Numbered from the stretch's first letter, positions 8,582-17,015 are shown. The stretch is 40,044 nt of DNA from Acidobacteriaceae bacterium (GCA_025462925.1 JAOAPL010000300.1:1-40044); one strand, 5' to 3'. A program made the numbers and translations. Notes: a model not told the origin generated them from the sequence alone.

Positions 8582-8607
8582 TAGCCGAGGGCCAATGCTC
8601 TCGGCTA
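8582..8607. terminator. Possible bidirectional terminator/hairpin between convergent genes
   Basis: tagccgag ... ctcggcta, 8 bp perfect stem between the stops at 8577 and 8605; weak T-tract. Confidence 0.5.
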
Positions 8608-9324
8608 TTTCAACAAAAACATCGCATTCACGTGAGCAGTCACCGTGATTTGCTGCGGAGTGAACTCTTCGGTGGGCGCTGCCTTAGCTTCCGCTCCCAT
8701 TGTCATCACCCTGCCCATCGGCCTTGGAATCGGGAAATTCTCAAAAGTGTCGACTGACGCATAATTCAATTCACCCAGCACTCGACCGCTAGCCCTTGCG
8801 ATTGTCTGCGCTGACGCCTTTGCGCGCTGAAATGCATCCTCCACAGCCTTTGTCTTGGCTGCATCAATGTTCTCCAAGGTGTAATTCACACTTTGGTTTT
8901 CTGTTTCTTCGATCGACGACAATGCCGTCAGTAGCGGTCCGACTTTGCTGAAGTCTTTCAACTTCAAGCTAACGCTTGTTGTCACTCGAAACCCGACCAC
9001 ACGCCGCTTCGGTGACTTATAGTCATACATCGGCTGAAGCGAATATTGCGTCAGCTCGGCTGATTTCGGATCGATCCCATTAGCCTTCAGCGCCTGTCGC
9101 ATCCGGTCGGCGGCCTTCGATGCCGCCGCGTATGCGGCCTCTGAGGTATTGTCCTGCGCGGCGATATTGAACTGAAGCACTGCCGTGTCCGGAGCAGATT
9201 CAAATTTGCCATCCGCTCCCACCACAACTGTATTGCTCTGTGGAGCGATAGCGGGCCTCTCTGATTGCGCGACAGCGCCAATTGTGAGCAGAAAAATCAA
9301 TACAACCGATGCAGTAGTTTTCAT
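8605..9324 (-). CDS. SIMPL domain-containing (DUF541) periplasmic protein
   Basis: MKTTASVVLIFLLTIGAVAQ signal; VVGADGKFESAPDTAVLQFNIAAQDNTSEAAYAAASKAADRMRQALKANGIDPKSAELTQYSLQPMYDY typical SIMPL. Confidence 0.93.
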   Translation of the reverse strand: MKTTASVVLIFLLTIGAVAQSERPAIAPQSNTVVVGADGKFESAPDTAVLQFNIAAQDNTSEAAYAAASKAADRMRQALKANGIDPKSAELTQYSLQPMYDYKSPKRRVVGFRVTTSVSLKLKDFSKVGPLLTALSSIEETENQSVNYTLENIDAAKTKAVEDAFQRAKASAQTIARASGRVLGELNYASVDTFENFPIPRPMGRVMTMGAEAKAAPTEEFTPQQITVTAHVNAMFLLK

Positions 9325-9386
9325 AGGATCGTCCTCCAGAGTAGCGGTCTTAATTATACGAACGCCGCAGGAAAGAGAACTTGCAA

Positions 9387-9413
9387 CAAAAAAGGCGGCC
9401 GCTATGGCCGCCT
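9387..9413 (-). terminator. Rho-independent terminator of 9434-10180 gene
   Basis: Minus strand AGGCGGCC-ATAGC-GGCCGCCT followed by TTTTTGTT. Confidence 0.82.
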
Positions 9414-9433
9414 ATCTGTCGAGCACAATAATT

Positions 9434-10180
9434 CTACTGTGGAACCACCAGCTGCCTGTCGAGTTGCAGCTCCAACTGCGTTCCCTTATTCAGCGTGAGG
9501 TCGCGGTCTGTCAGGATACCCGCTCCGGCGCCGAGCGCTCCACCTGCCGCCGCTCCAATCGCTGCGCCTTTGCCTCCCGCAGCAACCCCGCCCGCTACCG
9601 CTCCCACGCCCGCACCGATCGCCGCCGATTCGATCGCCCGGCGCTTGTCTGCTCCGCGACGCTCGATCTCGCCCTCATTGCCGGTCGTCTGGTTCACTCC
9701 ATGCTCGCCGGGGACGCCGGTCACCGTCGCTACCAGTGGCACCCAGCCGTGCTTGGTCTCGATCTCGTCGAAGCTCAGCAGGATGCGCCCGTGAAATCCG
9801 CGGTCTACGTTGCTGACGTGTCCCTTGATCTTCTTGCCGCGAGGGATCACCTGTCCGTTTGGCGACATTAAGTCTTCGGCCAGCTTCAGCTTGAATTTCT
9901 TGCCCGGTTGGATCTTCTGTGTCTCCAGCTTGTCGTCCAGTACGGCGATAAATCGCGTGCCCTCGGGGATCGCGTTGGGTGCATTGTAGGAGCCGTACGG
10001 CCCGTTGTTCCCATTCGGATAGGCCGACCCTCGGGATACTGGATACTGATTGCCGTTTTGAGTCCCTCCATAGGGATCTTGCGCAAAGCCAGGCATTGCC
10101 AGCGCCAAAACCGCAAAAAGGCCCAGAAGCGATAAACGAACGGACGAAGTGGACCGACTCACGGAAAACGGTCTAGTCAT
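9434..10180 (-). CDS. Secreted glycine-zipper protein (paralog B)
   Basis: MTRPFSVSRSTSSVRLSLLGLFAVLALAMPGFAQ signal; IPEGTRFIAVLDDKLETQKIQPGKKFKLKLAEDL..VIPRGKKIKGHV; AAIGAGVGAVAGGVAAGGKGAAIGAAAGGALGAGAG zipper; GAGGG RBS upstream of ATG 10180. Confidence 0.75.
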   Translation of the reverse strand: MTRPFSVSRSTSSVRLSLLGLFAVLALAMPGFAQDPYGGTQNGNQYPVSRGSAYPNGNNGPYGSYNAPNAIPEGTRFIAVLDDKLETQKIQPGKKFKLKLAEDLMSPNGQVIPRGKKIKGHVSNVDRGFHGRILLSFDEIETKHGWVPLVATVTGVPGEHGVNQTTGNEGEIERRGADKRRAIESAAIGAGVGAVAGGVAAGGKGAAIGAAAGGALGAGAGILTDRDLTLNKGTQLELQLDRQLVVPQ

Positions 10181-10402
10181 GATCAAACCCTCAAATTGAA
10201 TTCGGGTGAATTCATTACTTAGATGAGATTCAGCCCTCAAGTGCTGCTCTGGACTGAGCAGAATTACTCTTTCAGTCTTACTAACCCGTCAAATCTGATT
10301 TCGATGTGGCATTCTGGCGGGTTATCGCGAATTCAGGCTATGCAGGGGCGAAATGCCTAGAGCTTTTTCACGACTAAGCACAGAATCTTTTCGATAAACA
10401 AG

Positions 10403-10474
10403 GATTTGAGAGGGGCACGGCTTCAGCCCTGCCGAAGCAGGATGATTTGAGAGGGCACCGCTTCAGCCGTGCCG
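10403..10474. repeat. Two tandem copies of a palindrome-bearing repeat (GATTTGAGAGGGGCACGGCTTCAGCCSTGCCG)
   Basis: 10403-10434 and 10444-10474 nearly identical; core approximates the palindrome ggcacggct-tc-agccgtgcc. Confidence 0.85.
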
Positions 10475-10663
10475 CAACAGCGCATCAATGCCCGGCTTTA
10501 GCCGCTGAGGTTAGGCACGTCGCTCACTGAGACACGCTGCAGGCCTCCGATCCGATACCTGACGCGGTATCGCACTAAACACTTGCGCGATGTCGCAGAA
10601 TTGTGGAACTTTGCATGAACCGATTGCGTCTGTTAAGCATCTCAACTTTATAGAGCGATTTTT

Positions 10664-10900
10664 ATGCGGAAATGGTATCTGCCAATCACGGTGCTGGGCT
10701 TAGGCGGCTTGGGTGTCCTTGGAATGCTTGTCGGCACGGAGCGCGGACGCGCCGTCGTCCGCCGCATCGCCGAAAACTTCATCGACGCCCCGGAAAGCTT
10801 CGAAGAATGGAATGACGCCGCCATTCGCGAGCTGGAAAGCATTCAATCCGCCCTCGACAGCCTCTCCCAAGCACTCGGCGTCCGTCCCGCCGCCCAGTAG
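10664..10900 (+). CDS. Hypothetical small membrane-anchored protein
   Basis: 78 aa; one N-terminal TM segment (WYLPITVLGLGGLGVLGMLVG) followed by a charged amphipathic region; coding-like composition. Confidence 0.65.
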   Translation: MRKWYLPITVLGLGGLGVLGMLVGTERGRAVVRRIAENFIDAPESFEEWNDAAIRELESIQSALDSLSQALGVRPAAQ

Positions 10901-10942
10901 TCAGGTGCGCCTCATTTATCTCCAATTGATTTAATAGACGCG

Positions 10943-11239
10943 CTACCGGATATCGTTGATCTTCTTCGCCATCTTGATATCGCGATTGGTCACACCACCG
11001 GAATCGTGCGACGTTAGCGCCATCGTCACTTTGTTGTAGCGGATATCAATATCAGGATGATGGTTCGCGGATTCTGCCGCCTCGGCCACCTTATTCACGA
11101 ACTGCATCGCCTGCACGAAATCCGAAAACTCGAAGACACGCTGGATGGTCCTGACTTTGGCCGACGCCGAGCGCGTCCAGCCGGGGAGTTCAGCTAGTGC
11201 TTTCTCGATCTCCGAATCAGTCAAAGTGGCGCTAGGCAA
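10943..11239 (-). CDS. phhB: 4a-hydroxytetrahydrobiopterin (pterin-4a-carbinolamine) dehydratase
   Basis: LTDSEIEKALAELPGWTR...FSDFVQAMQFVNKVAEAAESANHHPDIDIRYNKVTMALTSHDSGGVTNRDIKMAKKIN; NHHPD motif. Confidence 0.95.
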   Translation of the reverse strand: MPSATLTDSEIEKALAELPGWTRSASAKVRTIQRVFEFSDFVQAMQFVNKVAEAAESANHHPDIDIRYNKVTMALTSHDSGGVTNRDIKMAKKINDIR

Positions 11240-11298
11240 AGTGAGGCCTCCCTTTCATGGAGACCTCATTGTAAGCCACTTCCTGAAATGGCTTGGGG

Positions 11299-11333
11299 CT
11301 GCCCCACCCTTATCCGCAGGATAGGGTGGGATC
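11299..11333. repeat. Dispersed inverted repeat CTGCCCCACCCTT...AGGGTGGGAT (copy 1)
   Basis: ctgccccacccttatccgcaggatagggtgggatc; shares arms with 15870-15912. Confidence 0.7.
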
Positions 11334-11341
11334 AAAATCTG

Positions 11342-12199
11342 CTAGTAATTGCTTCCGCCGTATCCCTGTAATCGGATCGGCTGGTCCAGATGGAACTGCA
11401 TTTCTGTCTCAGCAGGGACGTTGATCTTGTTTCCCTTGGTCAACACTTGTACTGCGCCGCCGGCTGCTGCTCCGCTCACTGCGCCGATTGCTGCACCTTT
11501 GCCTCCGCCTATGACCGCTCCCAAAACCGTACCCAAAACGGCACCGCCGCCAACATGTGTTGCCGTCCGTTTGTTCGCGCCAATGCCTTGGTCTTTACTC
11601 CCGGTCGTCCCGGTGGTTGTCGATGCTTGCGCACCGGTCACTGGATACGTGTTCCCATTGACCGTCATCGACTTCACGCCGAGTTGTAGATTCTTGTTGC
11701 CCGTTGTTCCCGAGTTGTCCATTACCGCCAATTGCACCGGAGTGCCTTTCGGGATCAACACTCGCCCATCGGAGGAGACTACCTGTCGTGTGACCGTACC
11801 TTGATAAGTCCGGCCGGGGTCTGCATTCGATGCCGTGATGTTTTCATCCGCGCGAATGAAGAGGTCCGATCCCGCGGGAATCTCGCCTGGATTGTTTGTG
11901 CTCACCACTTCCTGTTGCTGCTGGTCAGCCTGTTGTTGCGTGCGCGGCTGCACTTGCGGCTGCGTCTGCAGTGACGGATCGTAAGGGGGCTGAGTCTGAG
12001 GTTGCGTTTGCTGTGGTGGTTGGTTGTACGGCGGCGGTACCTGAGTCTGAGGCTGTGTCTGCTGCGATGGCTGGTTGTACGGTGGCTGACTCTGTTGTTG
12101 CGGATCGGTCTGCTGCGGTGTCGTTTGCTGAGTTTGCGCAAACGCGACTGGCGCAGTCGCAACAAGTGCCAGCACCATAATAACGCTGATTTTTCGCAT
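11342..12199 (-). CDS. Secreted Q/P-rich glycine-zipper protein (paralog C)
   Basis: MRKISVIMVLALVATAPVAFAQ signal; Q/P low-complexity; GEIPAGSDLFIRADENITASNADPGRTYQGTVTRQV..VLIPKGTPVQLAV; GAVLGTVLGAVIGGGKGAAIGAVSGAAAGGAV zipper. Confidence 0.75.
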   Translation of the reverse strand: MRKISVIMVLALVATAPVAFAQTQQTTPQQTDPQQQSQPPYNQPSQQTQPQTQVPPPYNQPPQQTQPQTQPPYDPSLQTQPQVQPRTQQQADQQQQEVVSTNNPGEIPAGSDLFIRADENITASNADPGRTYQGTVTRQVVSSDGRVLIPKGTPVQLAVMDNSGTTGNKNLQLGVKSMTVNGNTYPVTGAQASTTTGTTGSKDQGIGANKRTATHVGGGAVLGTVLGAVIGGGKGAAIGAVSGAAAGGAVQVLTKGNKINVPAETEMQFHLDQPIRLQGYGGSNY

Positions 12200-12364
12200 G
12201 ATTCACCTCGTAATCTCTGTTCCTTGTTTGGATGTACCAGAGCAGGGAGGAGTTGGTGCAGAAGCAGAGCAGCGCACCAGCTTTGACGAATTTGTCTGGT
12301 ATTTAAGAAGGGGGCTTCAGCGGGGAAAGCGGTTCTCTACGGAACACTTTACCGGAAATTGCTT

Positions 12365-12413
12365 TCTTTGTGATCCTTCGTGTTCTTTGCGTCTTTGTGG
12401 TTCAAGATCTTGA
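12365..12413. repeat. Low-complexity CTTTGTG..CTTCGTGTTCTTTGCGTCTTTGTGGTT motif (dispersed-repeat-like)
   Basis: tctttgtgatccttcgtgttctttgcgtctttgtggttcaagatcttg, iterated CTTTG/CTTCGTG words in intergenic DNA. Confidence 0.45.
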
Positions 12414-12422
12414 TTTGCGAGG

Positions 12423-13526
12423 CTACGAAACACCCGCTTTGACGAACTTATCCGGATAGTTATACCGGTGGATCTGCGAATTGATCTGCCTTCGCAAGTC
12501 TTCCCAGATCGATTCTGGCATCGACAAAAATGTCTTCACCACGTCCGGATCGAATTGCGTCCCTGAATATCTGGAGATCTCTTCCAGCGCCGCGCGTGTA
12601 GGTTGTGCCGCGCGATAAGGACGGTCAGAGGTAATCGCATCCAGCGTATCGGCAACTGCAAATATGCGCGCACCCAGTGGTATCTGTTCACCTTTTAGGC
12701 CACGCGGATAACCGGTCCCATCGAATTTTTCCTGGTGCGAATAGACGATGTCAGCAGCTTCAGTCAGAAAGGGAATCTTTCGCAGCATCTGGTATCCCCG
12801 ATAGCAATGCTCCTGCATGATCGCCTTTTCGTCCACGTCCAAGGCTCCTGGCTTGCGCAGGATCGCATCCGGAATCGCCATCTTGCCAATATCATGCAGA
12901 AACGCTCCGCGCGCGATAACGCGGATGCGGTCTCCAGCCAGTCCCATAGCCCTGGCAACGGCAATAGTGAAAGCGGTTACTCGCTTCGAGTGGCCCTCAG
13001 TCTCGGCGTCTTTTAGATCGAGAGCATCGCCCAAAGCTTCAAGAGTGATGTCATACGACCGCTCCAGGTCGGTCATCGTCTGCCGCAACTGTTCTGTCCG
13101 CGCTGCCACCAGTGATTCAAGGTTCGACTGATACGCTCGATTTTCCAGCCGCAATCGCCGATGCTCCAGCGCGCGCTTGACCATCGCCAGCATTTGCTCG
13201 CGCTCGAAAGGTTTCAGCAGGTAGTCGTAAGCGCCGTTGCGGATTGCGGCCAGTGCCACAGAGATGTCGTGCACGGCCGTGACCATGATGACCGGCAAGT
13301 CCGGGTAGGATTCTTTTACTCGCTCCAGCAGCCCAATGCCGTCCATCTCCGCCATCATCAAGTCAGACAGGATGAGCTCGAATTCGGCGCCTGTATTAAG
13401 GATTTCCAACGCTTTCACGCCGGAGGATGCCTGCCGCGTGTGGTGGCCGGCGTTCGTGAGCATCGAACACACGATTTCCCGGATTGCTTCCTCGTCATCA
13501 ACAACAAGGATTCGCTCTGCGGACAT
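12423..13526 (-). CDS. Response regulator with HD-GYP phosphodiesterase domain
   Basis: MSAERILVVDDEEAIREIV... REC; GAFLHDIGKMAIPDAILRKPGALD, FDGTGYPRGLKGEQIPLGARIFAVADTLDAITSDRPYR HD-GYP motifs. Start 13526 preferred over the ORF-track start 13634. Confidence 0.95.
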   Translation of the reverse strand: MSAERILVVDDEEAIREIVCSMLTNAGHHTRQASSGVKALEILNTGAEFELILSDLMMAEMDGIGLLERVKESYPDLPVIMVTAVHDISVALAAIRNGAYDYLLKPFEREQMLAMVKRALEHRRLRLENRAYQSNLESLVAARTEQLRQTMTDLERSYDITLEALGDALDLKDAETEGHSKRVTAFTIAVARAMGLAGDRIRVIARGAFLHDIGKMAIPDAILRKPGALDVDEKAIMQEHCYRGYQMLRKIPFLTEAADIVYSHQEKFDGTGYPRGLKGEQIPLGARIFAVADTLDAITSDRPYRAAQPTRAALEEISRYSGTQFDPDVVKTFLSMPESIWEDLRRQINSQIHRYNYPDKFVKAGVS

Positions 13527-13671
13527 TTGCTTAGGGCCTCGTCTGGGGGAACTTAAATTGTACACAGAGTTGCTGGAAAGACAATCGGAGAAACTCGCCT
13601 CGTGATGTAGGAGCCATCTGACACATCCATGCATCTTCTCCCAGGCAAATGCTAACTTCTTTATTTTCCAG

Positions 13672-13731
13672 TAGTCTACTCAGAGTCGCTGAACCCAAAT
13701 ATAGTCTACTCAGAGTCGCTGAACCCAAATA
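13672..13731. repeat. Exact 30 bp tandem duplication
   Basis: tagtctactcagagtcgctgaacccaaata x2, back to back. Confidence 0.97.
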
Positions 13732-13754
13732 GCCCTGGCTCTGGAGCACAATGC

Positions 13755-15854
13755 ATGAATCCTGCAAATAGACTTTCCAAATTCACATTCGCGAGCATCA
13801 GTACCTGTCTTTTTATTGCTATCTCTCTGCTTGCCGCCCAGGCGCAGGACCCGCCGAAGAAAGACGCTCCTTCATCTGAGAAGCATGGCATTGACGTCTC
13901 CAAAATGGACAGCACGATTAGGCCTGGCGACGACTTCTACGAATACGCCGATGGCAACTGGATCAAGCGCACCGAAATTCCCCCGGACCGCGGTGGCATC
14001 GGCACTTTCACTACGCTGGACATTCTGAGCAACAAGCGCACCGCTGCCCTCATTGAAGAGGCTGCTAAATCCGGTGGCGCTGCCGGTTCCAGCTCGCGCA
14101 AGATCGCCGACCTTTACAACTCCTACATGAATGAGGCCGCGATTGAAGCCAAAGGGCTCACCCCAATAAAACCGCACCTTGACTCCATTGCCGCCATAAA
14201 GGACAAGCATGACCTCGCCCGCGCTCTGGGCGAAACCTTGCGCGCAGACGTGGACGCGCTCAATAACACCAACTTCCATACAGCTAATTTGTTCGGCCTA
14301 TGGGTCGCTCCCAGCTTCAACGATTCCGAACATTACACCGCCTACTTGCTGCAAGGCGGACTGCAATTGCCGGACCGCGAATATTACTTGGCCGACAGCC
14401 AGCACATGCGTGACATCCGGACAAAATATCAGGCCCATGTTTCAGCAATGTTAAAGCTCGCAGGATTTACTGACACGGCCGCCCGCGCCGCCCGCATCTT
14501 CGAATTGGAGCACGCCATCGCTGAGAAACATCTCCGTCTCGACGAAAACGATGACATCCACAAGGCCAATAATCCCTGGAAGCAAGCTGACTTCACCACC
14601 AAAGCGCCGGGCCTCGACTGGCCTGCGTACTTCCGCGCCGCCGGGTTGAGCAAGCAGAAGAGCTTTATTGTCTGGCAGCCTACCGCCTTCGCCGCCGAGT
14701 CTGCTCTTGTGGCCTCAACTCCGCTGGACTCCTGGAAAGATTGGCTCGTCTATCACTTCATTGAAGCTCACGCCAATTTTTTGCCGAAGACTTTAGTTGA
14801 CGAGCGCTTTGATTTCTTCAGCAAGACCCTCTCCGGCACTCCGCAGCAGCGTCCGCGCTGGCAACGCGGAGTAGGCATCGTTAACAACTACCTCGGCGAT
14901 GAAGTCGGAAAAATTTATGCGCAGCGGTACTTCCCGCCGGAAGCCAAGGCCCAAGCACAAGCGATGGTGACAAACATCATCGCGTCTTTCCGCAAGCGCA
15001 TCGACGACCTCGCATGGATGGATCCCTCAACGAAAGCCGAAGCGCAAGCCAAGCTCACAACACTATATGTCGGTATCGGCTATCCGGAAACCTGGAAAGA
15101 TTATTCCGCCTACGAAGTCAAAGCTGACGACATCTTCGGAAATGTTTGGCGCGGCAATCTATGGGAATATCATCGCCAAGTCGCGCGTCTAGGCAAGCAG
15201 ATCGACCGCAAAGAGTGGTCGATGACGCCGCAAACCGTTAACGCCGTCAATCTTCCTCTGCAGAACGCGCTGAATTTTCCAGCGGCGATTCTCCAGCCGC
15301 CATTCTTCGATTCTGAAGCCCCGGCCGCTGCAAACTATGGCGGCATCGGCTCTGTTATCGGACACGAAATCAGTCACACGTTCGACTCAGAAGGCAGTGC
15401 ATTCGATTCGAAAGGACGCGTTCGCGACTGGTGGAAGCCCGCCGATTTCGAACATTTCAAACAGGCGACCGCGAAGCTGGCAGCGCAATATGACACCTAC
15501 AAGCCGTTCCCGGATCTCTCCTTGAATGGAAACCAGACACTCGCAGAGAATATCGCCGACGTTGCTGGCCTCGCTGCTGCATATGACGGCTTCAAGGCCT
15601 CACTGAGCGGCAAACCTGCGCCCGCTCAAGACGGCTTCACCGCCGACCAGCAATTCTTCCTCGCCTTCGCCCAGGTCGAAGCTTCCAAGTCGAGGGACGC
15701 CTCGCTTCGCCAGCAGGTAGCGACCGATTCTCATTCGCCCTCCCGATACCGTGTCGCCACAGTTCGCAACGTGGACGCCTGGTATCCAGCCTTCGACGTC
15801 AAACCGGGAGAGAAGCTGTACCTTGCTCCGCCAGACCGCGTACTTATCTGGTGA
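13755..15854 (+). CDS. M13 family metallopeptidase (neprilysin-like), secreted
   Basis: Signal peptide; DDFYEYADGNWIKRTEIP; HEISHTFDSEG (HExxH), ENIADVAG, C-terminal NVDAWYPAFDVKPGEKLYLAPPDRVLIW. Confidence 0.97.
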   Translation: MNPANRLSKFTFASISTCLFIAISLLAAQAQDPPKKDAPSSEKHGIDVSKMDSTIRPGDDFYEYADGNWIKRTEIPPDRGGIGTFTTLDILSNKRTAALIEEAAKSGGAAGSSSRKIADLYNSYMNEAAIEAKGLTPIKPHLDSIAAIKDKHDLARALGETLRADVDALNNTNFHTANLFGLWVAPSFNDSEHYTAYLLQGGLQLPDREYYLADSQHMRDIRTKYQAHVSAMLKLAGFTDTAARAARIFELEHAIAEKHLRLDENDDIHKANNPWKQADFTTKAPGLDWPAYFRAAGLSKQKSFIVWQPTAFAAESALVASTPLDSWKDWLVYHFIEAHANFLPKTLVDERFDFFSKTLSGTPQQRPRWQRGVGIVNNYLGDEVGKIYAQRYFPPEAKAQAQAMVTNIIASFRKRIDDLAWMDPSTKAEAQAKLTTLYVGIGYPETWKDYSAYEVKADDIFGNVWRGNLWEYHRQVARLGKQIDRKEWSMTPQTVNAVNLPLQNALNFPAAILQPPFFDSEAPAAANYGGIGSVIGHEISHTFDSEGSAFDSKGRVRDWWKPADFEHFKQATAKLAAQYDTYKPFPDLSLNGNQTLAENIADVAGLAAAYDGFKASLSGKPAPAQDGFTADQQFFLAFAQVEASKSRDASLRQQVATDSHSPSRYRVATVRNVDAWYPAFDVKPGEKLYLAPPDRVLIW

Positions 15855-15869
15855 GTAACAGCCACGGAG

Positions 15870-15912
15870 CTGCCCCACCCTTTGTCGCTCAATTGAGCGA
15901 CAGGGTGGGATT
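15870..15912. repeat. Dispersed inverted repeat CTGCCCCACCC...GGGTGGGAT (copy 2), near-perfect hairpin
   Basis: ctgccccacccTTtgtcgctcaa|ttgagcgacagggtgggatt: 17 bp paired arms with a 2 nt bulge. Confidence 0.8.
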
Positions 15913-16255
15913 GGTTCGCTGAGCCGAGAGCCGATAGCCGCCTTTCCTGCAATCTTTACCTGTAAAATTTACCTTTGTACTCCAATTGTGAGTAGAACAA
16001 CGCCTACACATTGGCACTGGGATGCCCACTCTGCCCTTAGTTCGTAGGCTAAGGTTTGTTCTTTTGGCTCTTGAGACGCACACCCTAAATAATCGCCTTC
16101 CTCTCTAACCTGTTCAAGCTTAGCCACTTGAGAGAAATCCACAGTTTCGTCTGGCCTTTCCGACCTCGCTTAGGCAACCGTCTTGCTCTTATTTGGCCTG
16201 CCGGGCGTCAGGTTTAGCCCAGCGCAAGCAGATCCGGACCCAAAGGACGAAGACT

Positions 16256-16783
16256 ATGTCATCAAGCGTACAGCAGGCAGTTTTAAACGGTTTCGCAACG
16301 CATGCCACAGCTTCCAGCACTCTACCCCTGGATACATACAAGGCACTATTCGAAGAGAACCGCCACAAGATCTACTCCATCGCTTTTTGGATGACCGACA
16401 ACGAACTCACCGCGGAAGATATCTCTTCCACGGTGTTCACCCGAACCTTTAGCCGCAATGCCGCTTCTCCGGAGGCGTTCATCGCAAGTCTCGATGCCAA
16501 TCTGATCGCCGCATTGCGCGAACTGATGCCCATCGGGACGCCTACTCTGAACACTCCCATTACCGCTTCAACGCGAGTATTCGGCAACACCAAACGCGTC
16601 CATCTGGAACGTGCCGTCATTGCATTGCCGGCCACCGAGCGAATGGCTTTCCTGCTGCATGATGTGGAAAGTTATGATCATCCGCGCGTCGCCCGCATGT
16701 TGGGGATCACGGAAGAAGAATCACACAATGCGGTTTTTCAGGCGCGCATTTTGATCCGCGAACTCGTTTCGCAGATGCTCTGA
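16256..16783 (+). CDS. ECF-like RNA polymerase sigma factor
   Basis: YKALFEENRHKIYSIAFWMTDNELTAEDISSTVFTRTF (sigma2-like) and ALPATERMAFLLHDVESYDHPRVARMLGITEEESHNAVFQARILIRELV (sigma4-like); ATG 16256 with AGGACG upstream. Confidence 0.85.
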   Translation: MSSSVQQAVLNGFATHATASSTLPLDTYKALFEENRHKIYSIAFWMTDNELTAEDISSTVFTRTFSRNAASPEAFIASLDANLIAALRELMPIGTPTLNTPITASTRVFGNTKRVHLERAVIALPATERMAFLLHDVESYDHPRVARMLGITEEESHNAVFQARILIRELVSQML

Positions 16784-16829
16784 TTTCAAAATAGCAACGC
16801 AGCTCATCTCTCTCCTCTCCTGAATCACT

Positions 16830-16857
16830 GGCCCCTCCATCGAGGGGCCTTTTTTTA
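16830..16857 (+). terminator. Rho-independent terminator
   Basis: ggcccct-ccatcg-aggggcc followed by ttttttt. Confidence 0.9.
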
Positions 16858-16860
16858 TTT

Positions 16861-16972
16861 GTCATCCTGAGCGCCGTCTTTAGAGTTGTCATCCTGAGCT
16901 AGATTGTCATCCAGAGCACCCTAGTTGAGATATCATCCAGAGCGCCTTCTTTCTGGCGCGAAGGATCTTGCG
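16861..16972. repeat. Cluster of four GTCATCCTGAGC-type repeat units
   Basis: gtcatcctgagc at 16861 and 16888, gtcatccagagc at 16906, atcatccagagc at 16932 followed by gcgccttctttctggcgcgaaggatctt. Confidence 0.85.
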
Positions 16973-17015
16973 TTTAGCAACAGCACAATTTTCGGTTTCG
17001 AACACGAATTTCGCG

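Noticed and set aside
11732-12286. Several overlapping ORFs in other frames of the Q/P-rich region
   Set aside because: Frame artefacts of low-complexity codon repeats inside paralog C.
13672-13731. Possible CRISPR array
   Set aside because: Only two back-to-back copies with no spacer, and no cas genes anywhere in the window.
13531-13767. 78 aa minus ORF containing YLGSATLSRLYLGSATLSRL
   Set aside because: The repeat peptide is only the translation of the 30 bp tandem DNA duplication; no other coding support.
16013-16027. Sigma-54-like sequence ttggcactgggatgc upstream of the ECF gene
   Set aside because: GG-to-GC spacing is off by one and the TTGC -12 element is incomplete.
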